Assembly: GCA_965215825.1 (NCBI GenBank)
Contig: CBDCEM010000002.1
Span: 434,001 to 498,000, forward strand
Origin: JAWPMT01 sp965215825
GTDB taxonomy: Bacteria; Bacteroidota; Bacteroidia; Cytophagales; Cyclobacteriaceae
Length of the DNA: 64,000 nt
Reading direction: 5' to 3'
This document shows, piece after piece, positions 52,930-61,304 of the stretch (positions are counted from its first letter, which is position 1; every line of letters starts with the position of its first letter). The notes under the pieces were generated by a model. The model searched no databases and was not told the DNA's origin. It saw only the letters and a program-made list of their open reading frames with translations. The position numbers and the translations under genes are program-made.

Positions 52930-54246
52930 ATGTCAAATGCTACGCAACCCACCCTCGAAAGAAAACTAGGTCCATTAATGCTCTGGGGGCTAGGCGTGGG
53001 GTATGTTATTTCCGGGATGTACTTCGGATGGAACCTTGGTTTGGAACAAGGAGGTACGTTGGGCTTGGGAGTTGCCACGATTTTCGTCATTATCATGTAT
53101 GTGACTTTCACCTTTAGTTATACAGAAATGGCTTGTGCCATTCCAAAAGCTGGTGGAGCCTTTGATTATGCGGTGAAAGGACTGGGCAGGAATTGGGGGT
53201 TTTTCGCCGGTATGGCCCAAAACATTGAGTTCATTTTTGCTCCTCCTGCCATTGCCTTTGCTATCGGGGCATACCTGTCTCTTTTCTACCCGAACGTGCC
53301 TGTCGAAGTGTTCGCCATGGGTGCCTATCTGATCTTTACTGTCTTGAATATTTCAGGTGTGAAGGCTGCAGCGTCCTTTGAGCTGGTTATCACTGTGATT
53401 GCCGTATTCGAATTGTTGCTTTTTGCCGGGGCGGTCATGCCAGATTTTGAAGTAGCTAATTTGACTAAAAATCCACTTCCAAATGGCTGGGGTGGAGCTT
53501 TTGCCGCTATCCCTTTTGCCATCTGGTTTTTCCTGGCCATAGAAGGTGTGGCCAATGTGGCTGAAGAAACCATCAACCCTCAAAGAAATATTCTGATCGG
53601 TTTTGGATCCGCCATTCTTACTCTGGTGGTGTTATGTATCCTTACCTTCACGACATCCATTGGTGTAAACGGTTGGGAATCGATCGTTTTTGATGAAACG
53701 GGAGCCACTTCCGATGCACCATTACCTCTTGCCATTGGTCATGCTTTAGGAAAAGGCTCCTGGTTATTCAAAGCTGTGGGAGTGATCGGTTTGTTTGGTT
53801 TGGTTGCCTCTTTTCATGGTATAATTCTAGCCTCCGGCAGAGCCACCTATGAATTCAGCAAAGAAGGTTTTGCACCCCGGATTCTCGCGAAGATTCACCC
53901 TAAATTCAGAACACCAGCCAACGCCTTAATTGTAAACACGATTATTGGGATGGTTGCCATTTGGACAGGAAAAACGGGGGAAATCATCACGATTGCCTGC
54001 TTTGGCGCCTTGTCACTTTACATCATTTCAATGATAGCCTTTCTTCGACTTAGAAAAGACCATGCAGATTTGGAACGGCCGTTTAAGGTTCCCTTTTATC
54101 CTTTTACTCCCATTATTGCCTTGGTCATTGCCAGTGTGGCTTTGATTGCTATTACCGTTTACAATCCAGTACTGGCCTTGATTTATGCCGGAATCCTGGC
54201 ATTTGCCTTTGGATGGTTTAAATTGATGAACCGACAAAGTAGTTAA
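52930..54246 (+). CDS. Ethanolamine-type APC permease
   Basis: The ATG at 52930 (MSNATQPTLERKLGPLMLWGLGVGYVISG) gives the standard APC N-terminus; 21 residues of the longer frame are dropped. The 438-residue protein has about 12 membrane helices and strongly resembles ethanolamine permeases (GMYFGWNLGLEQGG, ASFHGIILASGRATYEFSKEGF). It would import ethanolamine or a related amine. No eut enzyme genes occur in the window, so the substrate is not supported by context. Confidence 0.85.
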   Translation: MSNATQPTLERKLGPLMLWGLGVGYVISGMYFGWNLGLEQGGTLGLGVATIFVIIMYVTFTFSYTEMACAIPKAGGAFDYAVKGLGRNWGFFAGMAQNIEFIFAPPAIAFAIGAYLSLFYPNVPVEVFAMGAYLIFTVLNISGVKAAASFELVITVIAVFELLLFAGAVMPDFEVANLTKNPLPNGWGGAFAAIPFAIWFFLAIEGVANVAEETINPQRNILIGFGSAILTLVVLCILTFTTSIGVNGWESIVFDETGATSDAPLPLAIGHALGKGSWLFKAVGVIGLFGLVASFHGIILASGRATYEFSKEGFAPRILAKIHPKFRTPANALIVNTIIGMVAIWTGKTGEIITIACFGALSLYIISMIAFLRLRKDHADLERPFKVPFYPFTPIIALVIASVALIAITVYNPVLALIYAGILAFAFGWFKLMNRQSS

Positions 54247-54320
54247 CTCGACTTTTTAGAAAAATGGTAATCCCTTAAGAACCATACGCCTTAAAAACAG
54301 AAGGTATTGAATAAGCTTAT

Positions 54321-54367
54321 GGCAATTTTATCTAGTTGGGAAAAAGATACAACTAGATAAAATTGCC
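54321..54367. repeat. Perfect 18-bp inverted repeat between convergent genes
   Basis: GGCAATTTTATCTAGTTG (54321-54338) and CAACTAGATAAAATTGCC (54350-54367) pair without mismatch around an 11-nt loop. It lies between the ends of the permease and arsM. The stem is AT-rich and lacks a long T-run outside (GTGTTTTC on the right). A bidirectional terminator is the simplest reading; a mobile-element remnant is the alternative. Confidence 0.75.
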
Positions 54368-54391
54368 GTGTTTTCAGTTTGCTAAATTACT

Positions 54392-55363
54392 TTAACAGCA
54401 TCCTCCTCCATCATAGAAAAAAGTGCTAGCCGTAACGTGAATATCACTTTGACCTAAGTCAGAGAGGTTATTGGCCGTCTTGTCACATACAGACAATGGT
54501 TGGTTATTCAATAAAACATGACCTTTATGGTCATCAAAATACTCTTCACCTCCGAAGTAGATGGCTGTTTTCCCGGTGAATACACAAGGACCATCTTCAG
54601 GCATTGGATCTTTGATAGCACATACCTCTACACTTTCAATAAAAATATCTGTGTCGGTATTATAGTTTTTGGTATCCAAAATACGATAAGGTCTCTTGGC
54701 TCGTATTTCCACTGTTCCAAATCCCACATCCGTGATCATCTTAATGTATTGTTCCAAAGGCAAGGCTCCACTCAGGCAAAGGGCCCTTAGTCGCTCGTCA
54801 TCTTTTAGGTTTTCGGGCATGGCTTGTTGCGCAATGGGATCTGAGAGCACCAGTCGGCCATGAGGCTTCAGGACACGGTACATTTCCTCCAGTGCTTTTT
54901 TCAAGTCTTCCTCATGGAAAATATTGAAAAGACAATTTTGAGCCGCTACGTCTATACTTTCATTTTCAATAGGAAGGTTCAATGCATCTCCCTTTCTTAC
55001 GGAAACAAAAGATGAATCGAACCAGGAATTTTGCTTTTCAGCTTCTTTGAAATTTTCCTGACAAGCATCAATCATTTCATCCACCACATCTACGCCAATA
55101 ACTCCTTCCTTTTGGCGACTGAAGTACGAAAATTGCAGCAATTCCATTCCTCCACCTACACCAACGTAAAGGATTTTCGGGGAATTGATCAAGTCACGTG
55201 GGTGGACAGTACTGCCACAGCCATAATTCATTTCCAACATTTTCTTGGGAATTTCCAATTCAGGGAAAGCCCAAACTGGTGTAGTGGTACAGCACAACCC
55301 TACATCTGGCGTAAGTGCCGCGTCCCGATAGAGGTCTTTGGTAGTTTCTAAATAAGTTTCCAT
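54392..55363 (-). CDS. arsM: Arsenosugar-pathway methyltransferase ArsM
   Basis: A 323-residue SAM-dependent methyltransferase of the kind linked to arsenosugar synthesis. The SAM-binding motif I is ILYVGVGGGMELLQFS (about 65-80), followed by GVIGVDVVDEMI, and motif post-II LNLPIENESIDVAAQNCLFNIF. Cys pairs are present at 24-25 (GLCC), 49 and the extreme C-terminus (GGGCC, 322-323), suited to binding arsenite. It would methylate As(III) before ArsS acts. It is last in the arsenosugar operon, 10 bp after arsS. Confidence 0.88.
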   Translation of the reverse strand: METYLETTKDLYRDAALTPDVGLCCTTTPVWAFPELEIPKKMLEMNYGCGSTVHPRDLINSPKILYVGVGGGMELLQFSYFSRQKEGVIGVDVVDEMIDACQENFKEAEKQNSWFDSSFVSVRKGDALNLPIENESIDVAAQNCLFNIFHEEDLKKALEEMYRVLKPHGRLVLSDPIAQQAMPENLKDDERLRALCLSGALPLEQYIKMITDVGFGTVEIRAKRPYRILDTKNYNTDTDIFIESVEVCAIKDPMPEDGPCVFTGKTAIYFGGEEYFDDHKGHVLLNNQPLSVCDKTANNLSDLGQSDIHVTASTFFYDGGGCC

Positions 55364-55373
55364 ATTTCTTGAA

Positions 55374-56429
55374 TTACGCTATTGTACCTCCGCAACTGGA
55401 TCCAGCCCCAGCTGTGCAGCCATAGCAATGTTGATTAATGATGATATTTCTTTCTTCTAATTTTCGGGCATCAAAGTCCCGGATATGATCGGGCATTCCA
55501 CCATTTAATTTCAGGTCAAGCATTTGATTGAAATCACAATCGTAGAGGTAACCATCCCAACTGACCGAAATAGTATTGCGACACATGACGCCCATCGCGG
55601 CCGAAGGATTAAAGGCATTGGCCAGTTCATCCATGTAGTCCTGATACTTTTTCGAATTGATCAGATAATCCAGAAACCTGCTCACTGGCAAATTGGTGAT
55701 GGCAAAAAGGTTGTTGAAATGGACTTGATACAAGTCATTTAGCTTTTGCTTGAAAGTAGCCTCCAGACCTTCCTGATCGTCGGGCAAAAAAGCCCCCGAG
55801 GGATTGTATACCAGATCCAACTGCAAGTCAGAACCTTCCATTCCATAACCTACATCGTTGAGCATCTGAAGTGCTTTGATCGATTGCTCAAAGACGCCAT
55901 CTCCTCGCTGCGAATCGGTTCTTTTTGCAGTAAAATATGGAAGGGATGAAACCACATTTACCTTATGTTTCCTGAAAAACTCTGGTAAGTCATGGTACTT
56001 CGGATTGGCAAGGATTATGGTCAGATTACACCGTACGATGATCTGTTTACCAAGAGCATAAAGCTCCTCCACAAACCACCTGAAGTCAGGGTTCATTTCT
56101 GGCGCACCACCTGTCAGGTCGACTGATGTTACGCTACTGTCTTTCAAGGCGTCCAAGCAAAGCTGCATGGTTTCCCTCGTCATGATCTCCTTTCGATCCG
56201 GGCCAGCGTCCACATGGCAGTGCTTACAAACTTGATTGCACATTTTGCCAACGTTGATTTGCAGGATGTCAATGCCCGTAGGTTTCAGTGGCAAAAGCCC
56301 TATTTCTTTGAGTCGCTGACTGAAAGCAGTTACACCAACCGATTCATGGTCACTTAAAACCTGTATCTGCCTTTCCGTTAAGGACAGGGCGTTCTTGGAT
56401 TTTTTGAGGGTTTGGGTCGCTAGCTTCAT
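55374..56429 (-). CDS. arsS: Arsenosugar biosynthesis radical SAM protein ArsS
   Basis: A 351-residue radical SAM enzyme. The 4Fe-4S cluster motif CNQVCKHC (CxxxCxxC) lies at about residues 63-70, with the SAM-binding DLTGGAPEMNPDF next. The C-terminal Cys-rich end, CYGCTAGAGSSCGG, is the hallmark of the ArsS family (some members have selenocysteine there; here it is Cys). It is thought to attach the 5'-deoxyadenosyl group to arsenic. Its ATG overlaps the stop of the peroxidase-like gene by one base (TAATG). Confidence 0.92.
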   Translation of the reverse strand: MKLATQTLKKSKNALSLTERQIQVLSDHESVGVTAFSQRLKEIGLLPLKPTGIDILQINVGKMCNQVCKHCHVDAGPDRKEIMTRETMQLCLDALKDSSVTSVDLTGGAPEMNPDFRWFVEELYALGKQIIVRCNLTIILANPKYHDLPEFFRKHKVNVVSSLPYFTAKRTDSQRGDGVFEQSIKALQMLNDVGYGMEGSDLQLDLVYNPSGAFLPDDQEGLEATFKQKLNDLYQVHFNNLFAITNLPVSRFLDYLINSKKYQDYMDELANAFNPSAAMGVMCRNTISVSWDGYLYDCDFNQMLDLKLNGGMPDHIRDFDARKLEERNIIINQHCYGCTAGAGSSCGGTIA

Positions 56430-56764
56430 TACATCAATTTGTCATTGACCTGCTTCATCATCTGCACTCCGTGAACTAATACCGCTCCGCCTTTAATGGC
56501 TCCAGCCACATGTACGGCCTCCATCATCTGCGCTTCGTCTGCACCTTTTTTCAAACATGAATCTGTGTATGCATCGATGCAGTAAGGGCACTGAACGGCA
56601 TGGGCAACGGCCAGCGCGATGAGCGCTTTCTCACGTTTGGTAAGTGCTCCTTCCTGAAATACAGAACCGTACCAATCGAAAAATTTATTACCCAATTCGG
56701 GTTGCCAATCGCTGATTTCCCCAAACTTTTTGAGGTCGCCAGCTTCATAATATTCTTTAGACAT
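56429..56764 (-). CDS. Arsenosugar-associated peroxidase-like (AhpD/CMD fold) protein
   Basis: A 111-residue protein of the carboxymuconolactone decarboxylase/AhpD fold: KREKALIALAVAHAVQCPYCIDAYT with the CxxC redox pair at about 50-53, and an ending GAIKGGAVLVHGVQMM. Family members form part of the arsenosugar gene set, where their role is not established; a thiol-peroxidase-like redox function is inferred. It is coupled to arsS by a one-base overlap. Confidence 0.88.
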   Translation of the reverse strand: MSKEYYEAGDLKKFGEISDWQPELGNKFFDWYGSVFQEGALTKREKALIALAVAHAVQCPYCIDAYTDSCLKKGADEAQMMEAVHVAGAIKGGAVLVHGVQMMKQVNDKLM

Positions 56765-56839
56765 GAATAAGTTGAAATCAATAAATGAAATGAGCGTGCT
56801 TCGATAGAGAAGCCTCAGAAATAAAAAAGCCGAGCTGAT

Positions 56840-57523
56840 CTATATAAGCGGAGGAGCTTTCAGCCCAAAAGAGAAGCGTACCGGGCTTTGCTTGTAGGAG
56901 TTTTCGAGGAGAGGGATATCGATCTGTCCAGTTAGCATACTCACCACTAGGGACCTCAATTGCCGAAATTGACTTCCAGTTTCAGAGAGAAGCGCATGTA
57001 TGCTACTTCTATTGTCTATATCCTGCAGCACATGACCTACATAAGTTTGTAAGCCTCTTTGTTGTGCGAAATCCCAAAGGTCTCTAAAAGAATTTTCGGC
57101 ACTCCAGTTGATTCGGGGCCACATTTTTTCATCAAAGGCATTCTTCCTTATACCAATGAGATAAGTGCCCCCGTCTTTTGAAGGCCCCAGTACCAGGTCA
57201 TGCCGATTGAGTTGATTTGCTGCATGAATCAAATGCTCGGCAGTGAGTCCCGGTGAGTCGTTTCCAATAGTAATTACGCGATCAAACCCCTGATCAAAGA
57301 CACCCTTCAGTGCATTTGTCAGTCGTTCTCCGAAAGTATTGCCATATTGATGATCCGCAGTGAATAGCGGAAGTCCGGTAGATTGAGCGGTTAGACGTGT
57401 ATGGTCGATTAACTCCTTGAAAAACCGCTTATTCAACCGTTTTTTACCAGATAAAGGCTTGTGCAAAGCTTCTTCCTGTGCGCTTCTGGTAAATAATAAT
57501 ATGGCTGTTGAACGATAGTTCAT
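56840..57523 (-). CDS. Arsenosugar-associated glycosyltransferase (DUF2064)
   Basis: The ATG at 57523 (MNYRSTAILLFTRSAQEEALHKPL) starts the DUF2064 domain; the longer frame runs back through the neighbour's terminator and was rejected. The 227-residue GT-A-like protein has ITIGNDSPGLTAEHL, with Asp likely at the metal/nucleotide site, and LVLGPSKDGGTYLIGI. It is thought to act on the sugar part of arsenosugars. It is first in the operon GT-peroxidase-arsS-arsM. Confidence 0.82.
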   Translation of the reverse strand: MNYRSTAILLFTRSAQEEALHKPLSGKKRLNKRFFKELIDHTRLTAQSTGLPLFTADHQYGNTFGERLTNALKGVFDQGFDRVITIGNDSPGLTAEHLIHAANQLNRHDLVLGPSKDGGTYLIGIRKNAFDEKMWPRINWSAENSFRDLWDFAQQRGLQTYVGHVLQDIDNRSSIHALLSETGSQFRQLRSLVVSMLTGQIDIPLLENSYKQSPVRFSFGLKAPPLI

Positions 57524-57621
57524 GCAAGGTGCAATGTCGCAATTATTCCCGGTAAACCGGAAAAGGTGGCTCATTGGTTCACTGAATATGTCGGTGCATA
57601 GACCAACCCGAAAATAAAGGA

Positions 57622-57655
57622 CAAAAAAAGCCACCCGCATAAAGCAAAGGTGGCT
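57622..57655 (-). terminator. Terminator after the CMD-family gene (minus strand)
   Basis: AGCCACC (57629-57635) pairs with GGTGGCT (57649-57655). On the minus strand a seven-T run follows, so the 57684-58232 gene is cut off from the arsenosugar operon. Confidence 0.85.
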
Positions 57656-57683
57656 CCTAACATAAACTGATTTGAACAGAATC

Positions 57684-58232
57684 TTATGCCAATGCGGGCT
57701 CCAATTCAGGTGCTGCAGGGAAATCTACAGGTACCTGAGTCGTTCCGTGGATAAAGTTGCTAACCGTTTTATCACCAATAAGAAGGATGGTGTCCACGAG
57801 ATTTTCTTTGGTATACCCCGCAGCCAGCAAATTGTCAATTGACTCCTGGCTAGGGTGACTTCTGTTGACAGCCGCATCTTTAACATACGTTGCAAGGGCA
57901 TTGAACTTTTCGTCGAAGCTTACAGAACCACCTCGTATTTCGATAATTTGCTCATCCGTGAAACCGTTCATTTTTCCGATCGCGGTGTGTGCTGCCAAAC
58001 AGTAAGCGCAGTTATTGACCTGACTTACGACTAGGTTCACAATTTCCTTTTCCTTCCCACTCAGGGAAGTCTTTCTGCCTGAAAACGTCATGTAATCTCC
58101 CAGTGCGGTTTCGCTGAATGTATATGCCGCGAACAAATTAGGAACAAAGCCTACTTGTTTTTTCAAGTTGTCGAAGATAGCCTGGTTGTTTTCTGAAACT
58201 TCTTCTCGGGTTGGTACATTGAATGTGCTCAT
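57684..58232 (-). CDS. Carboxymuconolactone decarboxylase-family protein (peroxidase-related)
   Basis: The internal ATG at 58232 (MSTFNVPTREEVSENNQ) gives the normal family start. The 182-residue protein has the AhpD-like core KEKEIVNLVVSQVNNCAYCLAAHTAIG with the redox CxxC (NCAYC) and a following His, then FNALATYVKDA. It probably works as an alkylhydroperoxidase or thiol-disulfide enzyme. It is a separate unit from the arsenosugar operon (terminator between) and sits directly after the AraC-regulator gene, which may control it. Confidence 0.87.
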   Translation of the reverse strand: MSTFNVPTREEVSENNQAIFDNLKKQVGFVPNLFAAYTFSETALGDYMTFSGRKTSLSGKEKEIVNLVVSQVNNCAYCLAAHTAIGKMNGFTDEQIIEIRGGSVSFDEKFNALATYVKDAAVNRSHPSQESIDNLLAAGYTKENLVDTILLIGDKTVSNFIHGTTQVPVDFPAAPELEPALA

Positions 58233-58327
58233 TATATCTTGGAATTTAATATGTAATTTCAAATGTTACAATTCAATGAACGGGAGTTGTTGTCCAAAGG
58301 ATAGTGCCTATTCTTCCCGAAGAATTA

Positions 58328-59182
58328 TCAATTGTTCCCGAATGCGCCCTTTTGACTCATTTCTCGAAAACGAGAAGGAGTCATTTGTGTCTTTTGCTTG
58401 AAAAACCTGCTGAAATGTGGGAATTCCGTGAACCCCAAATCATGAGCAATTTCTTTGGCAGAATGATCGGTATAGAGTAACATTCGTTTTGCCTCCAGGA
58501 CAAGTCTATCCAGGATGATTTCCCGTGGAGAACGGTCATGGAACCTCGAGAAGATATTGGAAATGGTTTTGGGTGACCTGTGCATGAGGTCCGCATAGTC
58601 CTGCACCTGGTGCAATTGTTTGAAGTTTCGTTCAACCAATACATTGAATTGTCGAATCACATTAAGCTCTGATGTTTCATCTGGAGTGACATACTGATTT
58701 TTGTGAAGTCGGGTCATCTTCACGATCAGGCGTTTGAGAAGCGTTCTCAGCATTTCTGTTTTCAGGTTGTCACTATCTTCCGAAAACTCTTCCTTAAAAA
58801 CCTCGAAAAGCAAATTCATTCGTTGTTGCTCTACATCAGATAATGAAAGCACCTGAGTTTCTTTGAGACTGAAAAAAATCACACCTGCACAGGAGACCTC
58901 CACATCATGATCTACGATGCAATAAAACTCACGGTTGAATTGCCAGAAAGTCATCTGCTCCGCCAGCTCTACGCTAAATGGCACTCCAGCATCGATCATG
59001 AGCAAGCCATTGGAAGCCAACTCTATTCGACGTTCTCCAATGACTATAGCAGTCGCAGGCCCATGGTTCCACACGATAGTGAGTACTTGTTCCGGATTGG
59101 CATATGCCTGTTGAACCTCAGGTTCGTCGTAGATGATCCGGATGATCCCTTCGGAAGCGTTAGTCAGGTGTTGCTCGATCAT
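58328..59182 (-). CDS. AraC-family transcriptional regulator
   Basis: A 284-residue regulator with an N-terminal cupin-like ligand domain (about 1-130) and two C-terminal AraC helix-turn-helix motifs: YADLMHRSPKTISNIFSRFHDRSPREIILDRL and AKEIAHDLGFTEFPHFSRFFKQKTQMTPSRFREM (about 200-278). It is upstream of the CMD-family gene on the same strand. TGTAA/TTACA arms 9 bp apart at about 58253-58271 lie in front of that gene and may be a binding site. Ligand unknown. Confidence 0.9.
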   Translation of the reverse strand: MIEQHLTNASEGIIRIIYDEPEVQQAYANPEQVLTIVWNHGPATAIVIGERRIELASNGLLMIDAGVPFSVELAEQMTFWQFNREFYCIVDHDVEVSCAGVIFFSLKETQVLSLSDVEQQRMNLLFEVFKEEFSEDSDNLKTEMLRTLLKRLIVKMTRLHKNQYVTPDETSELNVIRQFNVLVERNFKQLHQVQDYADLMHRSPKTISNIFSRFHDRSPREIILDRLVLEAKRMLLYTDHSAKEIAHDLGFTEFPHFSRFFKQKTQMTPSRFREMSQKGAFGNN

Positions 59183-59234
59183 AACGCCTTAACAGCAAAT
59201 CTTTGATAAATGATTCATCAAAATGTCGTTATCT

Positions 59235-59396
59235 CTATTTCTTAGAAGCTTTGTTCAAAATCCAAAATATGGTCATAACGAGTGCCAAAAGAAGGAACGC
59301 CATAATCGCCAAACGACTGATAGCAAGGAATCTGAAGGCGCCGATCAGAACGAAAACAAGGAACAAAAGCAAAAAAATACGGATCAGGCGATTCAT
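59235..59396 (-). CDS. Small two-helix membrane protein
   Basis: The ATG at 59396 opens a 53-residue hydrophobic ORF: MNRLIRIFLLLFLVFVLIGA, a short turn, a second hydrophobic stretch LAIMAFLLLALVMTIFWIL and a basic tail NKASKK. The two clean helices and positive-inside ends look like a real membrane protein, but shortness and lack of a recognised family leave doubt. It is divergent from prfC. Confidence 0.45.
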   Translation of the reverse strand: MNRLIRIFLLLFLVFVLIGAFRFLAISRLAIMAFLLLALVMTIFWILNKASKK

Positions 59397-59454
59397 TAGC
59401 ACCGAATTTAACAAAAGCAATGACCAAGTTGTCGACCACTCAGGACCAATTTGA

Positions 59455-59462
59455 TAGCTTTG
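59455..59462 (+). promoter_or_regulatory. Probable prfC promoter (-7 element)
   Basis: TAGCTTTG is an exact TAnnTTTG match, identical to the rimP -7 element, 20 bp before the ATG at 59483. A TTG at 59429-59431 is 23 bp upstream, longer than usual. It supports the shorter prfC start, since the longer frame begins upstream of the promoter. Confidence 0.55.
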
Positions 59463-59482
59463 CGCTCCAATTTTGTCTAGAC

Positions 59483-61060
59483 ATGACTTTTGAGCAGGAA
59501 ATTGAGCGCAGACGTACTTTCGGAATCATTGCCCACCCCGATGCCGGAAAGACCACATTAACAGAGAAACTCCTTCTTTTCGGAGGAGCAATTCAGACCG
59601 CCGGAGCGGTAAAATCCAACAAGATCGACATGAATACGCGATCCGACTGGATGGATATAGAAAAGCAGCGGGGTATCTCCGTGGCAACTTCGGTAATGGG
59701 CTTTGAATACAAAGATCTCAAGATCAATATCCTCGATACTCCGGGTCACGAAGATTTTGCAGAAGACACTTATCGTACATTGACCGCTGTTGACAGTGTG
59801 ATCATGGTAATCGATTGTGTGAAGGGAGTAGAGCGACAGACTGAGAAGCTGATGGAGGTGTGTCGTATGCGAAACACACCTGTGCTGTGCTTCATCAACA
59901 AATTGGACCGGGAAGGGCGTGATCCTTTCGAGTTACTTGATGAAATTGAAGAAAAGCTTGACATAAAAGTAAGGCCTTTGAGTTGGCCCGTGGGCATGGG
60001 TAAAACGCTCCGCGGAGTTTATAACCTCTATGAACACAACCTTAACTTGTATGAGCCCAGTAAAACCAAGCGAGTGGAGGATGTGGTGGAAATCAAAGAC
60101 CTCAACGATCCACAACTAGATGAGCTGATCCCTGATTCATCTGCGAGCCAACTTCGAGAAGACATTGAATTGATTGAGGGCGTATATGACCCTTTGAATA
60201 CTGAAGAATACCTTCAAGGCAAGATTGCCCCAGTATTTTTCGGGAGCGCTGTGAGTAATTTCGGCGTAAGAGAATTGTTGGATTGCTTCATCAATATTGC
60301 ACCCCCACCGATTCCCCGAGAAACCGAGGCAAGAGAAATCCTACCCAATGAGAACAAATTCTCGGGATTTATCTTCAAGATACATGCAAACATGGACCCC
60401 AAACACCGAAACAGGATCGCTTTTGCAAGAATCTGCTCCGGGAAGTTTGAAAGAGGAACCAATTACTATCATGTCCGTCAGGACAAGAAGATCCGATTTT
60501 CTAATGCCACGGCATTCATGGCGCAGCAAAAAGAGACGGTGGAGGAAGCTTTCCCTGGGGACATTGTAGGACTATATGATACAGGTAACTTAAAGATTGG
60601 CGACACCATATCTGAGGGAGAAAAAGGGATATACAAGGGCATACCGAGTTTTTCTCCGGAGCTTTTCAAAGAAGTGATCAACCTGGATGCCATGAAGTCC
60701 AAACAACTGGACAAAGGCTTGCGTCAATTGATGGATGAGGGAGTAGCGCAGCTGTTTTCCTATGAAATGGGTGCCAGGAAAGTTGTTGGTACGGTGGGCG
60801 CACTCCAGTTCGAGGTGTTACAACATCGCCTTATGAATGAATACGGCGCCAAAGTACAGTTCAGCCCAGTGAATATTTATAAAGCCTGTTGGATTTCAGG
60901 CACTGACACGGTCATAGATGCGTTTGTGAAAGATAAATTCCGCTACATAGCTCGTGACAAAGAGGGCAAGTTGGTCTTTATGGCAGAAACCCGCGCCTGG
61001 CTCCAGATGGTACAGGATAACTTCCCGGAAGTAACCTTCCATTTTATCAGCGAGTTTTAG
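59483..61060 (+). CDS. prfC: Peptide chain release factor 3
   Basis: A 525-residue translational GTPase that recycles RF1/RF2 after termination. The ATG at 59483 (MTFEQEIERRRTFGIIAHPDAGKTTL) is the standard start. G motifs: AHPDAGKTTL, RGISVATSVM, DTPGHEDFAEDTYRT, NKLDREGRDP. Length matches the family, and the C-terminal domains (EMGARKVVGTVGALQFEVLQHRL) are complete. Single-gene unit. Confidence 0.96.
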   Translation: MTFEQEIERRRTFGIIAHPDAGKTTLTEKLLLFGGAIQTAGAVKSNKIDMNTRSDWMDIEKQRGISVATSVMGFEYKDLKINILDTPGHEDFAEDTYRTLTAVDSVIMVIDCVKGVERQTEKLMEVCRMRNTPVLCFINKLDREGRDPFELLDEIEEKLDIKVRPLSWPVGMGKTLRGVYNLYEHNLNLYEPSKTKRVEDVVEIKDLNDPQLDELIPDSSASQLREDIELIEGVYDPLNTEEYLQGKIAPVFFGSAVSNFGVRELLDCFINIAPPPIPRETEAREILPNENKFSGFIFKIHANMDPKHRNRIAFARICSGKFERGTNYYHVRQDKKIRFSNATAFMAQQKETVEEAFPGDIVGLYDTGNLKIGDTISEGEKGIYKGIPSFSPELFKEVINLDAMKSKQLDKGLRQLMDEGVAQLFSYEMGARKVVGTVGALQFEVLQHRLMNEYGAKVQFSPVNIYKACWISGTDTVIDAFVKDKFRYIARDKEGKLVFMAETRAWLQMVQDNFPEVTFHFISEF

Positions 61061-61292
61061 AATTCCGGAAGTCAGTCGCCACCGATGCGAACCGATTCAA
61101 ATGCCTTAGTATTTTAATCAAAGACCCTTCAACTCAGCCGTCCACTTGTATTTCGCGACTGAGACTTTCTCAGACATTCACAAGTGTTGTCATGTCATAA
61201 TTTACTAGATCCCCTGGGTCAGTTTTGAACATTTTCAGAAGTATTCCATTGAAGGAAATCTCACTTATGATTCTTTCTTTGAGCGATAAATC

Positions 61293-61300
61293 TATTTTTG
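61293..61300 (+). promoter_or_regulatory. Probable glyS promoter (-7 element), leaderless layout
   Basis: TATTTTTG matches TAnnTTTG and ends only 4 bp before the glyS ATG at 61305. Transcription would begin at or next to the start codon. No -33 TTTG at the usual spacing. Confidence 0.5.
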
Positions 61301-61304
61301 CGCC

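Noticed and set aside
57524..57640. N-terminal extension of the DUF2064 glycosyltransferase to 57640
   Set aside because: It would place the start inside the terminator stem of the preceding gene; the ATG at 57523 begins the domain directly.
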